Part shown: positions 26,492-36,600 of the stretch, in pieces
How the letters are laid out: each line of letters opens with the position of its first letter
Position numbering within the stretch: the stretch's first letter is position 1
From: JAWXBG01 sp044375415
GTDB lineage: Bacteria; Bacteroidota; Bacteroidia; Flavobacteriales_D; Sanyastnellaceae
Reading direction: 5' to 3'
DNA length: 64,000 nt
NCBI GenBank assembly: GCA_044375415.1
Contig: JBILMS010000007.1
Coordinates: forward strand, 21,492-85,491
The notes under the pieces: model-generated
The model's database searches: none
Told to the model about the DNA's origin: nothing
Seen by the model: only the letters and a program-made list of their open reading frames with translations
Program-made: the position numbers and the translations under genes

Positions 26492-27682
26492 ATGAAAATT
26501 AGACTTTCATTCCTTGTTTTGTTCGCCCTGTTCGCTGTTTCGGCCGATGCCCAGAAAAAGAAACCTGTTGCAGAACCTGAAGTAGAGGAAACAGACAACC
26601 TCGTTAGCAACAACAGCTTTGAGGATGTAAACATCAAACCTCTCAAGAATTATGGCCAATTGGTAGAATTGTGCACCGGATGGCTCTCTCCTCAGACCGC
26701 AAGTGCCGACATCTTTGCTGAAGGTGTCAAAAGTGCAAAGGTGAGCTCTCCTCAAAATGAGTATGGATACCAGTCTGCATACGATGGTGTAGCATACGCC
26801 GGAGTGGTGGCATACACTAAGGACCCGAAAAAAAATAGAACGTATTTAGAAAAAATGCTTTCCGGTAAAATGGTGAAAGACCAATTGTACTGCGTTAAAA
26901 TGCAGGTGAGTTTGGCCGACATGTCTAAAATTGCCGTAAACAACATGGGTGTGTTTTTCAGTGATCGAAAAATTGCCAATGCCAATAATAACGCGCTTAC
27001 GTATAAACCTCAGGTAACCGAAAAAACGAATCGTCCTATCAAAACGATGGACGGATGGGAAACGATTTGCGGGACGTATCTCGCTACGGGTCAAGAGGAG
27101 TACATCATCATCGGATGTTTTGGTTTGGATAATGAAATAAAAATCGAGAAGACCAAAAAGCCAACCGGTGCTCAAGGCACTCCCATAGGTGATGCATATT
27201 ACTACATCGATGCAATCGAAATTACTCCTATTGAAGCAAGCTCTCAGTGTTTTTGTGGTTCCGAAACGGAGCAACAATCCGGTGTGATCTACAGCCGTTC
27301 ATCTGCCAGAACTCCGAATATGAAACCTGAAGATTTTATAAATAGCACTTCAGTATATTTTGATGTTCTTTCTCCTACCGTTCATTCGATGTTCGGCACT
27401 GATCTCGATGAAATCGCAGCCATGTTGAAGAGCAACCCAAATTTGAGATTGGAACTTATTGGTCATTGCGATACTGACGAAACAAATGAATCCAAAATCA
27501 ATGTGCGATATGAAGGTTTGGCTCTTCGTAGAGCGAATGCCGTGAAAGATTACCTAGTAACAAAAGGAATTAGCGAATCACGTCTAACGTGTACTTCAAA
27601 AGAAAACACTACACCCGCTTCTGACAAGCCAACCCCGATGGGCAAAGCTCAAAACAGACGCGTAGTATTCGTAACAAAATAG
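26492..27682 (+). CDS. OmpA-family outer-membrane protein (paralogue 1)
   Basis: A 396-residue exported protein; the start at 26492 gives the signal peptide MKIRLSFLVLFALFAVSADA, so the longer frame from 26399 is not used. Residues 30-240 are a Bacteroidota-type N-terminal domain (NLVSNNSFEDVNIKP, AYAGVVAYTKD) of jelly-roll/carbohydrate-module look. The C-terminal OmpA domain (about 290-396) has RLELIGHCDTDET and YEGLALRRANAVKDYL followed by AQNRRVVFV; it ties to peptidoglycan. The residues between D and R of the motif are somewhat changed (TDETNESKINVRYEG). Downstream is a terminator and then a paralogue with the same layout. Confidence 0.88.
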   Translation: MKIRLSFLVLFALFAVSADAQKKKPVAEPEVEETDNLVSNNSFEDVNIKPLKNYGQLVELCTGWLSPQTASADIFAEGVKSAKVSSPQNEYGYQSAYDGVAYAGVVAYTKDPKKNRTYLEKMLSGKMVKDQLYCVKMQVSLADMSKIAVNNMGVFFSDRKIANANNNALTYKPQVTEKTNRPIKTMDGWETICGTYLATGQEEYIIIGCFGLDNEIKIEKTKKPTGAQGTPIGDAYYYIDAIEITPIEASSQCFCGSETEQQSGVIYSRSSARTPNMKPEDFINSTSVYFDVLSPTVHSMFGTDLDEIAAMLKSNPNLRLELIGHCDTDETNESKINVRYEGLALRRANAVKDYLVTKGISESRLTCTSKENTTPASDKPTPMGKAQNRRVVFVTK

Positions 27683-27704
27683 GATAATAAATCCGCCATG
27701 AACA

Positions 27705-27733
27705 GGGGTCGTTTCAAAAGCGGCCCCTTTTTT
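27705..27733 (+). terminator. Rho-independent terminator after the first OmpA gene
   Basis: Hairpin ggggtcg (27705-27711) / cggcccc (27721-27727), 9-base loop, followed by six T. Confidence 0.75.
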
Positions 27734-27770
27734 GTTAAAATAAATCAGATCTTTTTCTGTTATTGCCCTC

Positions 27771-28901
27771 GTGAAAGGAAACCTGTTGTTTTTCATATTA
27801 TCCTTCTGTGCCGCACATTTCACGGTAGCTCAAAACCTGGTGGAGAACTCGAGTTTTGAAAAAAAAACATATTGCCCTTCCAATTACAATCTCCAACGAC
27901 TTACGGTTGTAGAAAATTGGTTTCAAGCCAGCGACGGTACACCCGACTATTTTAATGCGTGCAGCGATAAAGTAGGAGTTCCAAAAAACATGTTTGGCAC
28001 TCAAGAAGCAAGTACCGGTGAGGCTTATGTGGGTTTCGCTACTTATAGTCCCGGCAAAAGAAACTATCGCGAATACATGCAAACCAAATTAAGCAGGCCT
28101 CTGAAAGCCGGCGAACTTGTGTGTATTGAAGCTCGCATTTCTGCGGCTGATCATTGTCTTTTTGTGACTGATGGATTTGGCATATATCTCAGCAAAGAAA
28201 AAATAAGTCACGAAAGAAATCAGGTAATTAGTGTTGAACCAAACATGAGTAATCCTCGGCTTAATATGCTCGACGAATCACACGATTGGATTTTGGTCAG
28301 CGATATCTATGAAGCAAAGGGCGGAGAAGAATTTTTGACCATGGGTAACTTCAAGATGGATCGCGATCTGAAAATCATTAAACGAACCAAAGCAGACGGA
28401 GCCAAAGAACAGAATGATTGGAGTTATCTTTTTGTCGATGATATCACAGTAAAACCAGTTGCTACCAAATCTGAGTGCAGTTGCGAAAATGAAATTCTCG
28501 CTTCCATGGTTCATGATCCTCCTCTGGAATTAGAAGAATACGAAACCATTCAACTCGACGCCATTTTATTTGATTTCGACAAATTCGACATCAACTCTGT
28601 TGCCGGAAAACAACTTGAAGAAATTGCACGATTAATGAAAAAAAATAAGTCGATGTACATGGAAATTAGTGGACATACCGACATCATTGGAAATCACAAC
28701 TACAATGACACATTATCCCTTCGCCGCGCCAATCAAGTAATTGCACATCTTACTTCTAAAGGAATTCCTAAGGAAAGAATGCAAGTCAAATATTTTGGAA
28801 GCAACAAACCCGTTGCAAGCAACGAAACCGACGAAGGCCGAGCTCAAAATCGCCGCGTAGAATTCCGGATTATTGAAAAGAAATTTGAATTAATCCAATA
28901 A
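27771..28901 (+). CDS. OmpA-family outer-membrane protein (paralogue 2)
   Basis: A 376-residue paralogue of the gene before it. GTG start at 27771, signal peptide MKGNLLFFILSFCAAHFTVA. N-terminal domain begins NLVENSSFEKKTYCP, matching NLVSNNSFED of the neighbour. C-terminal OmpA domain from about 262 (ILFDFDKFDINSVAG) contains the peptidoglycan-binding residues in SGHTDIIGNHNYND and SLRRANQVIAHL and ends AQNRRVEFRI. Here the motif is closer to consensus than in paralogue 1. No clear promoter was found in the 37 bp between the terminator of the first gene and this start. Confidence 0.88.
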   Translation: MKGNLLFFILSFCAAHFTVAQNLVENSSFEKKTYCPSNYNLQRLTVVENWFQASDGTPDYFNACSDKVGVPKNMFGTQEASTGEAYVGFATYSPGKRNYREYMQTKLSRPLKAGELVCIEARISAADHCLFVTDGFGIYLSKEKISHERNQVISVEPNMSNPRLNMLDESHDWILVSDIYEAKGGEEFLTMGNFKMDRDLKIIKRTKADGAKEQNDWSYLFVDDITVKPVATKSECSCENEILASMVHDPPLELEEYETIQLDAILFDFDKFDINSVAGKQLEEIARLMKKNKSMYMEISGHTDIIGNHNYNDTLSLRRANQVIAHLTSKGIPKERMQVKYFGSNKPVASNETDEGRAQNRRVEFRIIEKKFELIQ

Positions 28902-29082
28902 GTGGAAAATGGAAAATTAAAAATGGAAAATGGAAAATGTGCAACGTTGAGCGAAGTATACTCGTCAATCTACACGCTCATTCACCCCCTTTCGGCAAGC
29001 TCAAGGACACGATAAACTCAGGGGGACGATTCATAATTCATAATTCATAACCCATCATCCATAACCCATAACTCACAATTCC
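28902..29082. repeat. Low-complexity intergenic repeats with a 41-bp palindromic element
   Basis: No gene. Starts with repeats of the word aatggaaa, then a 41-bp element at 28985-29025 bounded by CCCCCT and AGGGGG, then tandem cataatt/cataaccc/catcc words up to obgE. The same arrangement recurs at 62523-62760 near ssrA (35 of 41 bases identical in the palindromic element). Confidence 0.7.
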
Positions 29083-30075
29083 CTAAGAGTTGATCTGCTT
29101 CCAAATCATGTCCTTCAGTTTGTCAATGTTGAGTCCACTGACGCCGGATATGAAGATGTGAGGTATTCCTCGTGGAAGCAAGGGTTTCATCTGCTTCATC
29201 ATATCCTCGTCCATCATATCACACTTGGTGATAGCCAAGATTCGCTGTTTATCTAACAACTCCGGATTGTATTTTTTCAACTCATTGAGCAGAACTTTAT
29301 ACTCTTTTTTAATGTCGGGAGAGTCGCACGATATGGTAAACAACAAAGAGCTGTTTCGTTCGATATGTCTTAAAAATCGGTGACCAAGTCCCTTGCCTTC
29401 GGAGGCTCCTTCGATAATTCCGGGAATGTCGGCCATGATAAATGAACGCATATCGCGGTATCGAACCAATCCGAGATTAGGAACAATGGTAGTGAAAGGA
29501 TAATCTGCAATCTCAGGTTTGGCGGCAGATACTGCTGCCAATAAGGTGGACTTGCCGGCATTCGGAAATCCGACCAGACCTACGTCAGCAAGAACTTTTA
29601 ATTCGAGAATTTTCCACTCGTCACGTCCCGGTTCGCCCGGTTGAGCATGCGTTGGAGCTTGGTTGGTCGATGTTTTGAAGTGATCATTTCCTAATCCACC
29701 TCTACCTCCGGGAACCAAAATTCTTTCTTCGCCGTCTTCAGTAATTTCGAAATGGACTTCGCCGGTTTCAGCATCACGAGCAACCGTACCCAATGGAACA
29801 TCCAAAATTTCGTCCTCTCCTTGAGCGCCGGATTTTAAGGCACTCATACCTCCCACTCCTTCCTCAGCAATAACGTGCTTGCGGTATTTTAAGTGGAGTA
29901 ATGTCCACAACTGCGCGTTTCCGCGAAGGATTATATGTCCACCACGACCGCCGTCACCTCCATCAGGACCGCCACGGGGTACGAATTTTTCTCTGCGGAA
30001 ATGCGCAGAACCCGCTCCTCCTTTGCCGGAGCGACAACAAATTTTTACGTAATCAACGAAGTTTGAAGAAGCCAT
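29083..30075 (-). CDS. obgE: GTPase Obg (ObgE/CgtA)
   Basis: A 330-residue ribosome-associated GTPase. Seen: glycine-rich Obg domain (CCRSGKGGAGSAHFRREKFV, GPDGGDGGRGGHI), G1 GFPNAGKSTLL near 167, G3 ADIPGII, and NKCD-type G4 as ITKCDMM. It acts late in 50S assembly and in stress control. It lies 7 bp from adk in one unit, a frequent order in Bacteroidota. The C-terminal extension of E. coli ObgE is absent, as usual here. Confidence 0.96.
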   Translation of the reverse strand: MASSNFVDYVKICCRSGKGGAGSAHFRREKFVPRGGPDGGDGGRGGHIILRGNAQLWTLLHLKYRKHVIAEEGVGGMSALKSGAQGEDEILDVPLGTVARDAETGEVHFEITEDGEERILVPGGRGGLGNDHFKTSTNQAPTHAQPGEPGRDEWKILELKVLADVGLVGFPNAGKSTLLAAVSAAKPEIADYPFTTIVPNLGLVRYRDMRSFIMADIPGIIEGASEGKGLGHRFLRHIERNSSLLFTISCDSPDIKKEYKVLLNELKKYNPELLDKQRILAITKCDMMDEDMMKQMKPLLPRGIPHIFISGVSGLNIDKLKDMIWKQINS

Positions 30076-30082
30076 TTTTTTA

Positions 30083-30676
30083 TCAGCCCTGGACCGTGCC
30101 GGCCTGTACCTGATCTATTGCATTATACAAGCGATGAGCTATTTCATCAATATCTCCGATGCCATCTATACCGAAGTACCTTCCCTGCGACCGATAGTGT
30201 TCGGCTACAGGTGCTGTTTGATTCTGATAAACAGAAATTCTATTCCTAATAATACTCTCGTCGGCATCGTCAGCTCTGCCACTCATGCTGCCGCGAGAAA
30301 GAAGTCGTTCTACCAATACAGGCTCTTCTACTTCCAATGCAAGCATGCAAGAGATAGAGGCATTCATGGTAGAAAGAAAGGATTCCAAAGCCTCTGCCTG
30401 AGCAACCGTTCTCGGAAAACCGTCGAGAATAAAACCACGTGGATCTGTGTATTTGTTCACTTCGGCTTCAAGCATCTGAATGGTAACACTGTCGGGAACC
30501 AATTCTCCTTTGTCCATATAGCTTTTAGCCAATTGTCCAAGGTCGGTTTCTTGTTGGATGTTTCTTCTAAAAATATCTCCGGTGCTAAGGTGTACTAAGC
30601 CATAACGAGCCACCAAATTTTCGCTTTGCGTGCCTTTACCTGCACCCGGAGGTCCGAAGAGAACGATGTTCAACAT
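30083..30676 (-). CDS. adk: Adenylate kinase
   Basis: A 197-residue P-loop kinase: AMP + ATP to 2 ADP. Seen: GPPGAGKGTQSENL at residues 7-20, LVHLSTGDIFRRNI, the GFPRT motif in ILDGFPRTVAQAEAL, and LLSRGSMSGRADD for the short lid without zinc cysteines. The ATG at 30676 is chosen because the -7 word TATTTTCG (30709-30702) falls inside a longer frame from 30748, and the chosen start gives the normal N-terminus MLNIVLFGPPG. Confidence 0.95.
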   Translation of the reverse strand: MLNIVLFGPPGAGKGTQSENLVARYGLVHLSTGDIFRRNIQQETDLGQLAKSYMDKGELVPDSVTIQMLEAEVNKYTDPRGFILDGFPRTVAQAEALESFLSTMNASISCMLALEVEEPVLVERLLSRGSMSGRADDADESIIRNRISVYQNQTAPVAEHYRSQGRYFGIDGIGDIDEIAHRLYNAIDQVQAGTVQG

Positions 30677-30701
30677 AGCATCGAGATTTAAATCAAAGCC
30701 G

Positions 30702-30709
30702 CGAAAATA
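30702..30709 (-). promoter_or_regulatory. -7 promoter element of adk-obgE
   Basis: TATTTTCG on the minus strand (TAnnTTYG), 25 bases before the adk ATG at 30676. Confidence 0.4.
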
Positions 30710-30855
30710 CACAAGAATCGGGCTTAGAGAGAAAATCCGGTTGATCAAACGCGGAGATTTTTGATTTAATTCACTCTAAAACAATACTCTACCTGAATTT
30801 TATTCGACCAACCTAGTTTTTCGTCTTCGGGTCTTGTCGAATGGCTTTAGGGCAA

Positions 30856-30863
30856 TAACTTCG
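30856..30863 (+). promoter_or_regulatory. -7 promoter element of lpdA
   Basis: TAACTTCG (TAnnTTYG) ends 24 bases before the ATG at 30888 and lies after the longer frame's start at 30834, which is therefore rejected. Confidence 0.4.
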
Positions 30864-30887
30864 CCGTCCAATCAGATACTATTAAGA

Positions 30888-32276
30888 ATGAACTTTGATC
30901 TAATCGTAATAGGCAGCGGACCCGGAGGTTACGTAGCCGCAATTCGTGCGTCACAACTAGGCTTAAAAACAGCCATTGTCGAAAAGGAATCACTCGGTGG
31001 AGTTTGTCTCAACTGGGGTTGTATTCCTACGAAAGCTCTTTTGAAAAGTGCATCCGTATTCGAATATATCAATCACGCCAAAGATTATGGCATTGAAGTA
31101 GCAGCCCCAAAAGCAGACTTTGGTGCAGTTGTGAAAAGAAGTCGTGGTGTAGCCGACGGAATGAGCAAAGGCGTTCAGTTTCTGATGAAGAAAAATAAAA
31201 TCGAAGTCATCAACGGAACTGCCAAAATTAAATCGGGCAAAAAGGTTGAAGTAACTGCTGCCGATGGATCTAAATCTGAAATTTCAGGTAGTAACATCAT
31301 CATTGCAACAGGGAGTCGATCCAGAGAATTACCTGCACTAAAGCAAGATGGAAAAAAAATAATCGGTTATCGCGAAGCAATGACATTACCAACAATGCCG
31401 AAGAGTATGGTAATTGTCGGTAGTGGTGCCATCGGTGTGGAGTTCGCTTATTTCTATAATGCAATGGGAGCAAAAGTGACCATTGTAGAATTCATGCCGA
31501 ACATAGTTCCTGTGGAAGATGAAGAGGTTTCTAAAGCTCTTGCGAAATCATTCAAATCTGCCGGTATTGAAATATTGACCGGAACAGAAGTAACGAAAGT
31601 AGATACTGCCGGTAGTGGATGCAAAGTGTTCACAAAAGCGGGAGCCGAAGAAAAAACAATCGAATGTGATATTGTTCTGTCGGCTGTCGGTGTGGTAGCG
31701 AACATCGAGGGTATCGGGCTCGAAGATGTCGGTATCGTTACAGATAAAGGTAAAATTGTAGTCGACAAATATTATCAAACAAATATCCCCGGATATTATG
31801 CAATTGGAGATTGTGTTCCCGGGCAATCTCTGGCTCACGTAGCTAGTGCAGAAGGAATTCTTTGCGTAGAAAAAATAGCCGGTCATCATCCACAACCTCT
31901 TGATTATGGCAACATTCCCGGTTGTACCTATTGTTCTCCGGAAATTGCATCCGTTGGGTTGACCGAAAAGGCAGCTAAAGAAAAAGGTCTCGATATCAAA
32001 ATCGGCAAATTTCCTTTCAGTGCTTCCGGTAAAGCAAGTGCCGCCGGTCACAAAGAAGGATTTGTGAAATTGATTTTTGACGCCAAGTACGGTGAATTGT
32101 TAGGCGCCCACATGATCGGTAGCAACGTTACTGAAATGATTGCAGAATGTGTAGCTCTCCGCAAATTGGAAACCACCGGTGAGGAGTTAATCAAGACTGT
32201 GCATCCGCATCCAACCATGAGTGAAGCCATTATGGAAGCCGCTGCCGCAGCTTACGGCGAAGTGATTCACTTGTAA
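30888..32276 (+). CDS. lpdA: Dihydrolipoyl dehydrogenase
   Basis: A 462-residue FAD-dependent disulfide reductase, the E3 part of 2-oxo acid dehydrogenases and glycine cleavage. Seen: FAD motif VIGSGPGGYVAA, redox pair GGVCLNWGCIPTK with the two cysteines five apart, NAD site IVGSGAIGVEF, and C-terminal catalytic pair HPHPTMSEA. The start at 30888 removes 18 non-conserved residues of the longer frame. The subunits E1 and E2 are not in the window. Its stop abuts the stop of the convergent next gene. Confidence 0.95.
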   Translation: MNFDLIVIGSGPGGYVAAIRASQLGLKTAIVEKESLGGVCLNWGCIPTKALLKSASVFEYINHAKDYGIEVAAPKADFGAVVKRSRGVADGMSKGVQFLMKKNKIEVINGTAKIKSGKKVEVTAADGSKSEISGSNIIIATGSRSRELPALKQDGKKIIGYREAMTLPTMPKSMVIVGSGAIGVEFAYFYNAMGAKVTIVEFMPNIVPVEDEEVSKALAKSFKSAGIEILTGTEVTKVDTAGSGCKVFTKAGAEEKTIECDIVLSAVGVVANIEGIGLEDVGIVTDKGKIVVDKYYQTNIPGYYAIGDCVPGQSLAHVASAEGILCVEKIAGHHPQPLDYGNIPGCTYCSPEIASVGLTEKAAKEKGLDIKIGKFPFSASGKASAAGHKEGFVKLIFDAKYGELLGAHMIGSNVTEMIAECVALRKLETTGEELIKTVHPHPTMSEAIMEAAAAAYGEVIHL

Positions 32277-33002
32277 TTAGAAGAGGTACCTCAGACTTAC
32301 ATTTCCTCCCAGCGACTTATCCAAATATAAGGTTGGTCCTCCTCCGATTGTCCAATCGGATATATATGCTTTGCTTCTAAATGAGTTGAGAAAATATGGA
32401 TCTAACGACTCGTTAAACTCACCTCCCGGTCGACGATTTTGTTCCGACCGTTTTTTTCCGGGCATCCATCTCTTGATAGCAAGTCCGGTATGAAAAGCAA
32501 TCGGGGCCGGCTCATAACATTCTATCCGAAGAATAGCGCCCATAAATAATCCTGCGCCCTCACCTGAGACCCTATTTATACGCTTTGAAAAATGTTCAAT
32601 AGAAAATTCACCGTCTAGTCGAAAAGCATCCATACTTGATGGAGGTCGGTGATACATCAATAAATGGCTTCTGAATCTTCCTTCGTCATCTACTCCACTT
32701 AAGTGAAGTCCCTTTACCCATTCGCCATCTACATTTCCGAAAACAACCTTTGCTTGAGGTAAGCCCACCTCTCCCAATAAAGTGTAACCGATACTACTCT
32801 GACCCGCAGGGAAATCAGCTTGATCGATCATGATACCCGGATAATTCACCATCCTCATCCACACGCCAACAAAAGGAGATTGCATTTCACCAATTATTGA
32901 ACGGCATTGCTCCACACCGCAAAATCTTCCTTCAAAGTGGAATTGACTTTGGCTGTGCCCTATCAAACATATAAAACAGAATGGAATTAAAACGAGACGC
33001 AC
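32277..33002 (-). CDS. Exported protein of unknown function
   Basis: A 241-residue protein starting at a GTG (33002) with a signal peptide (MRLVLIPFCFICLIGHSQSQ). The mature part is rich in beta-prone and glycine segments (GSSIGYTLLGEVGLP-like, GGGPTLYLDKSLGGNVSLRYLF at the end); it finishes with an aromatic residue, as outer-membrane beta-barrels often do. Two cysteine pairs lie near the N-terminus (FCGVEQC). I do not recognise a family. A lipid- or outer-membrane protein is a guess from these features only. A near-match promoter word CACATTTG lies 20 bases upstream. Confidence 0.6.
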   Translation of the reverse strand: MRLVLIPFCFICLIGHSQSQFHFEGRFCGVEQCRSIIGEMQSPFVGVWMRMVNYPGIMIDQADFPAGQSSIGYTLLGEVGLPQAKVVFGNVDGEWVKGLHLSGVDDEGRFRSHLLMYHRPPSSMDAFRLDGEFSIEHFSKRINRVSGEGAGLFMGAILRIECYEPAPIAFHTGLAIKRWMPGKKRSEQNRRPGGEFNESLDPYFLNSFRSKAYISDWTIGGGPTLYLDKSLGGNVSLRYLF

Positions 33003-33154
33003 GGCTGATAATATGGTTAAACAAATGTGCGCTAAATTTTTAGACTTCCCTAGTTGTTTATCAACAATTTAAGCAATACGAAAACGTGTCGGGAAAATTT
33101 TTCAGACAAACCTTCGGATGAGATGATCACCCGAAGTTCTTGGACGTAATTCTA

Positions 33155-33394
33155 TCAGGAAACTTTTTTCCTGCGTGCCTTCGGCTCATCGGAGATCTCA
33201 GCGATCCACTTGTCGTTTCGATGTTCTCCCATGATGGTAACTTCTTTAATCTGACCGTACCTGCGCGCAATCTCTAACATACCTTCTCGATTGGCACTGT
33301 ACATCATTACCTTCATTCCGCTGCCCGGGGTCTTTACTTCCACATAAAAGCCATTTTTAAGTCGTTTTGGCTTCAGACTTGGTCTTCCCTGCAT
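33155..33394 (-). CDS. Small basic protein of unknown function
   Basis: A 79-residue protein with an ATG start, very rich in Lys and Arg at both ends (GRPSLKPKRLKNGFYVEVK and PKARRKKVS) and a central alpha/beta stretch (MMYSANREGMLEIARRYG). No signal peptide or cysteine. It looks like a real conserved small cytoplasmic protein by its codon-level consistency and clear boundaries, and nucleic acid binding would fit its charge, but no function is known to me. A 6-bp hairpin (cttcgg/ccgaag) lies about 17-44 bp after its stop. Confidence 0.6.
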   Translation of the reverse strand: MQGRPSLKPKRLKNGFYVEVKTPGSGMKVMMYSANREGMLEIARRYGQIKEVTIMGEHRNDKWIAEISDEPKARRKKVS

Positions 33395-33685
33395 TTGTAC
33401 AATATTTGGACTAAGATAAGAACCATCTAAGGACCAATTGGTTCACGTTTTTTCTCCAAAGCTGTTGAAACACTCGAAACCTACTGTTTACAGTACTCCC
33501 CGAGCCTTCTTAAATATTCACAATCTTTCACCTCTTGTCTTTTCATAATTTAATCATTTTGAGTCAAATAAAATTTAAGTTCATTAATTGCCTAATTGTC
33601 AGTTGATTATACTTAGAAGCAGCCATTCCAAGAAATTGCGTCATTACAATAACCAAAATCGTATTTTGGTACGTAGAAATCATTT

Positions 33686-36600
33686 ATGTCTCAGACACAG
33701 ATCAAGTTGACCAGAATTCTTGCCATCCTCCTCATTTTCAGTTTCATTTCTTTCATGGGATATGGACAAATTTTAGCACCGCCACTTCACTATTGGGATT
33801 TTGCCGAAGGGATTACTTCCGAATGGGTTTCTGAGAGCAATACACCTATTGCGCACTGGGAATACCGCGGACCCGATACGGAACCTGACAATACAGTCTG
33901 TTCCCAGGGTTCGTGTGGCGCTTCCTCCGTGCCTATCACTTCGATTACTGCTTCCAATGGCTTTGTGATTTTTGATAGTAACTATTGGGACGATGATGAT
34001 GGTGTTTGCGGTGGTTTGGGTACCGGTCAAGATCCTGCCCCTCATCTAGCATCTCTGATTACTCCTTCCGTGAATCTCACGGGTATTAGCACCGTAGTAC
34101 TCACCTTTCAACAACAATACAAGCACTATCAGTCCAACACTAAAGTTTTTGTGAGTAATAATGGTGGTTCCTCATGGACAGAAGTTTTGTCGAACACCGG
34201 ATCCTTTTCTACGAATAGTGAATGGAAAACCGTGAATATTTCAGCACAAGCCGGAGGCTTTTCTGATGTGAAAATTAAATTTCAATTCTCCGGAATATAT
34301 TATTGGTGGCTTTTGGATGATATCGCTTTGTATTCTCCTAATCCAAACGACTTACAATTAACTAATCCGGCGTATTCTCAATATGGGATATTGGTGAGCC
34401 CAATATTGTTCAACGACATGATGTACAGCATGTACCCGTTGACAATGATACCTTCTTTAAAGTTTTCAGGAACGGCCACAAACATTGGAGGAAATACACA
34501 AACGCAAACTAAATTATTTGTCGATGTAAAACGAGACAACATCACAACTACATATTCTAACAGCAGTGTGGCAAGCACGCTAAACGCAGGCCAAACAAGT
34601 CTCATACAACTTAACACCTTGTATAATACCGGTCCTCAATTGGGTGAGTATGTAGTGTATTACAATCTTGATCAGCTTCAAAATGACGACAATATTCTCA
34701 ACAATAAAGACACCTTAAGCTATTTTATTACTCCACATACCTATGCCCGAGATGAAGGTGTTTTGGAAGATATTTTTAATCCACAAGCCATGTACAATAC
34801 TCAAGCAATGGAAGTCGGAAATGTCTTTCAAGCAAGAGCTTCCGGTCTCCAGTTTGCAAGCATTGAAACAATTTTAGGCGAAGGAACCGTTGCCGGCACA
34901 GAAATTTATGGCATCGTGTGGAATTTGGATAGAACCGAAATTCTCGGTCAGTCGGATCCATATACCATCAACATTACAGACATTAATTCGAGTGGTGGTG
35001 ACAACAGTATTGTTCTTCCATTGCAAAATCCAATTACACTTTTGAATGATAGCCTGTATTTGGTGATGGTAGGTACTTCGGCTAATGCAGGAAATCTGCG
35101 AGTGGGAAGAAGTGGTGCTGCCGCAGCAGAAGCATCACTTGTTCGATATCCGGATTCAAATGGTTTGTTTTACATGCTCCGAACACCCATGGTTCGGATG
35201 AATATTTTTGCTGCCAATGCAGTCCCCGGATGTATGTTATCGACTGCTTCGAATTACAGTGCCCTTGCAACTATTGATGATGGATCCTGTTTATTCCCAG
35301 GCTGCACAATTGAAGGTTCTTCCAACTATGATCCGTTAGCGAATTGGGACAATGGAACTTGTCTATACTGTGGATGTACCAATGAACTAGCTACAAACTA
35401 CGATCCCAATGCTTCATGCGAAGACGGTTCCTGTATTATTCTCGGCTGCACTGATCCACTTGCCGACAACTACAATGTCGAGGCGAATTCAGAAGATAAT
35501 TCCTGTTTTTACTTAGGGTGCACAATATCCGGTGCAGACAATTACGATTCGAGTGCAACTATCGATGATGATTCATGTATATTTTCCGGTTGCACCGATC
35601 CGGAGGCCTCAAACTTTGATCCTCAAGCCAATCTCAACAATGGTACATGCCTGTTTCCCGGTTGCACTCATCCACTGGCCGATAACTTCGATACATCAGC
35701 AAACATAGATGACGGCTCTTGTATTCTCAGCGGGTGTACTGATCCGGATGCCGCTAATTTTTGGGATGAAGCAAATACAGATGATGGATCATGCTTATCC
35801 CCGGGCTGTACCGATCCTTTGGCAGATAATTTTGATCCCGGGGCAAATGCAGAGGACGGTACTTGTATATACTTCGGATGCACAGATCCTCTTGCCAACA
35901 ATTTTGATCCGGGAGCAAATTCCGAAGATTTGAGTTGTGAATATAACACCGCCATGCTAGCAACCGAAAACCTCAGTGGTTGTGCTCCTTTCACGTTTAC
36001 TATAATCAATCAAACTGTAATAACAGAAGGTGCCATTTGCGAAATTGTTATAGAAAATATTCAAACTTGGAACACCTGCGAAAGTGAATATACTGTGACT
36101 CTCGAAACACCGGGCACGTACGAAGTAACCTATACATATTCACAAGGAAATAATATTTCAATATTTACGTTAGGTCCTATAGATGTGTTTGCAACGCCTG
36201 AAATTCCTCAGCTGAATTGGGATGGAAATCTCGAACTTGTCTGTGAAAACTGTTCCATTGGAGATTATATATGGTGGAATGATGGTAGTATTGTTTCGGA
36301 AGTTGACTCGCCAATTTTAGACGTGCCATTGACGACGGAAGGAGTCACAGATAACGGATTTTATCATTTAGAATTCCTGAATACACAAGGCTGTACCGCC
36401 ATTTCCGATAGTGTTCTTATACTTGATATATCAATAACCTCTGTCGAAGATACCCTATGCGAAGGATCGGAGTTCCTCTGGTTCAACTCTACTGACTACG
36501 TTCAAGGGGCACAACTTATTTTTGATTTTGGTGACGAGACATATACCGCCACCGTCGGATTCACTTACAATCACGAATACCCGCAAGCAGGATTATACGA

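Noticed and set aside
30134..30598. 154-residue plus-strand frame within adk
   Set aside because: adk on the other strand has all family motifs; this frame has none.
35228..35938. Regular 72-bp array as a CRISPR
   Set aside because: The repeats are continuous, in frame, without unique spacers, and encode a repeated protein unit.
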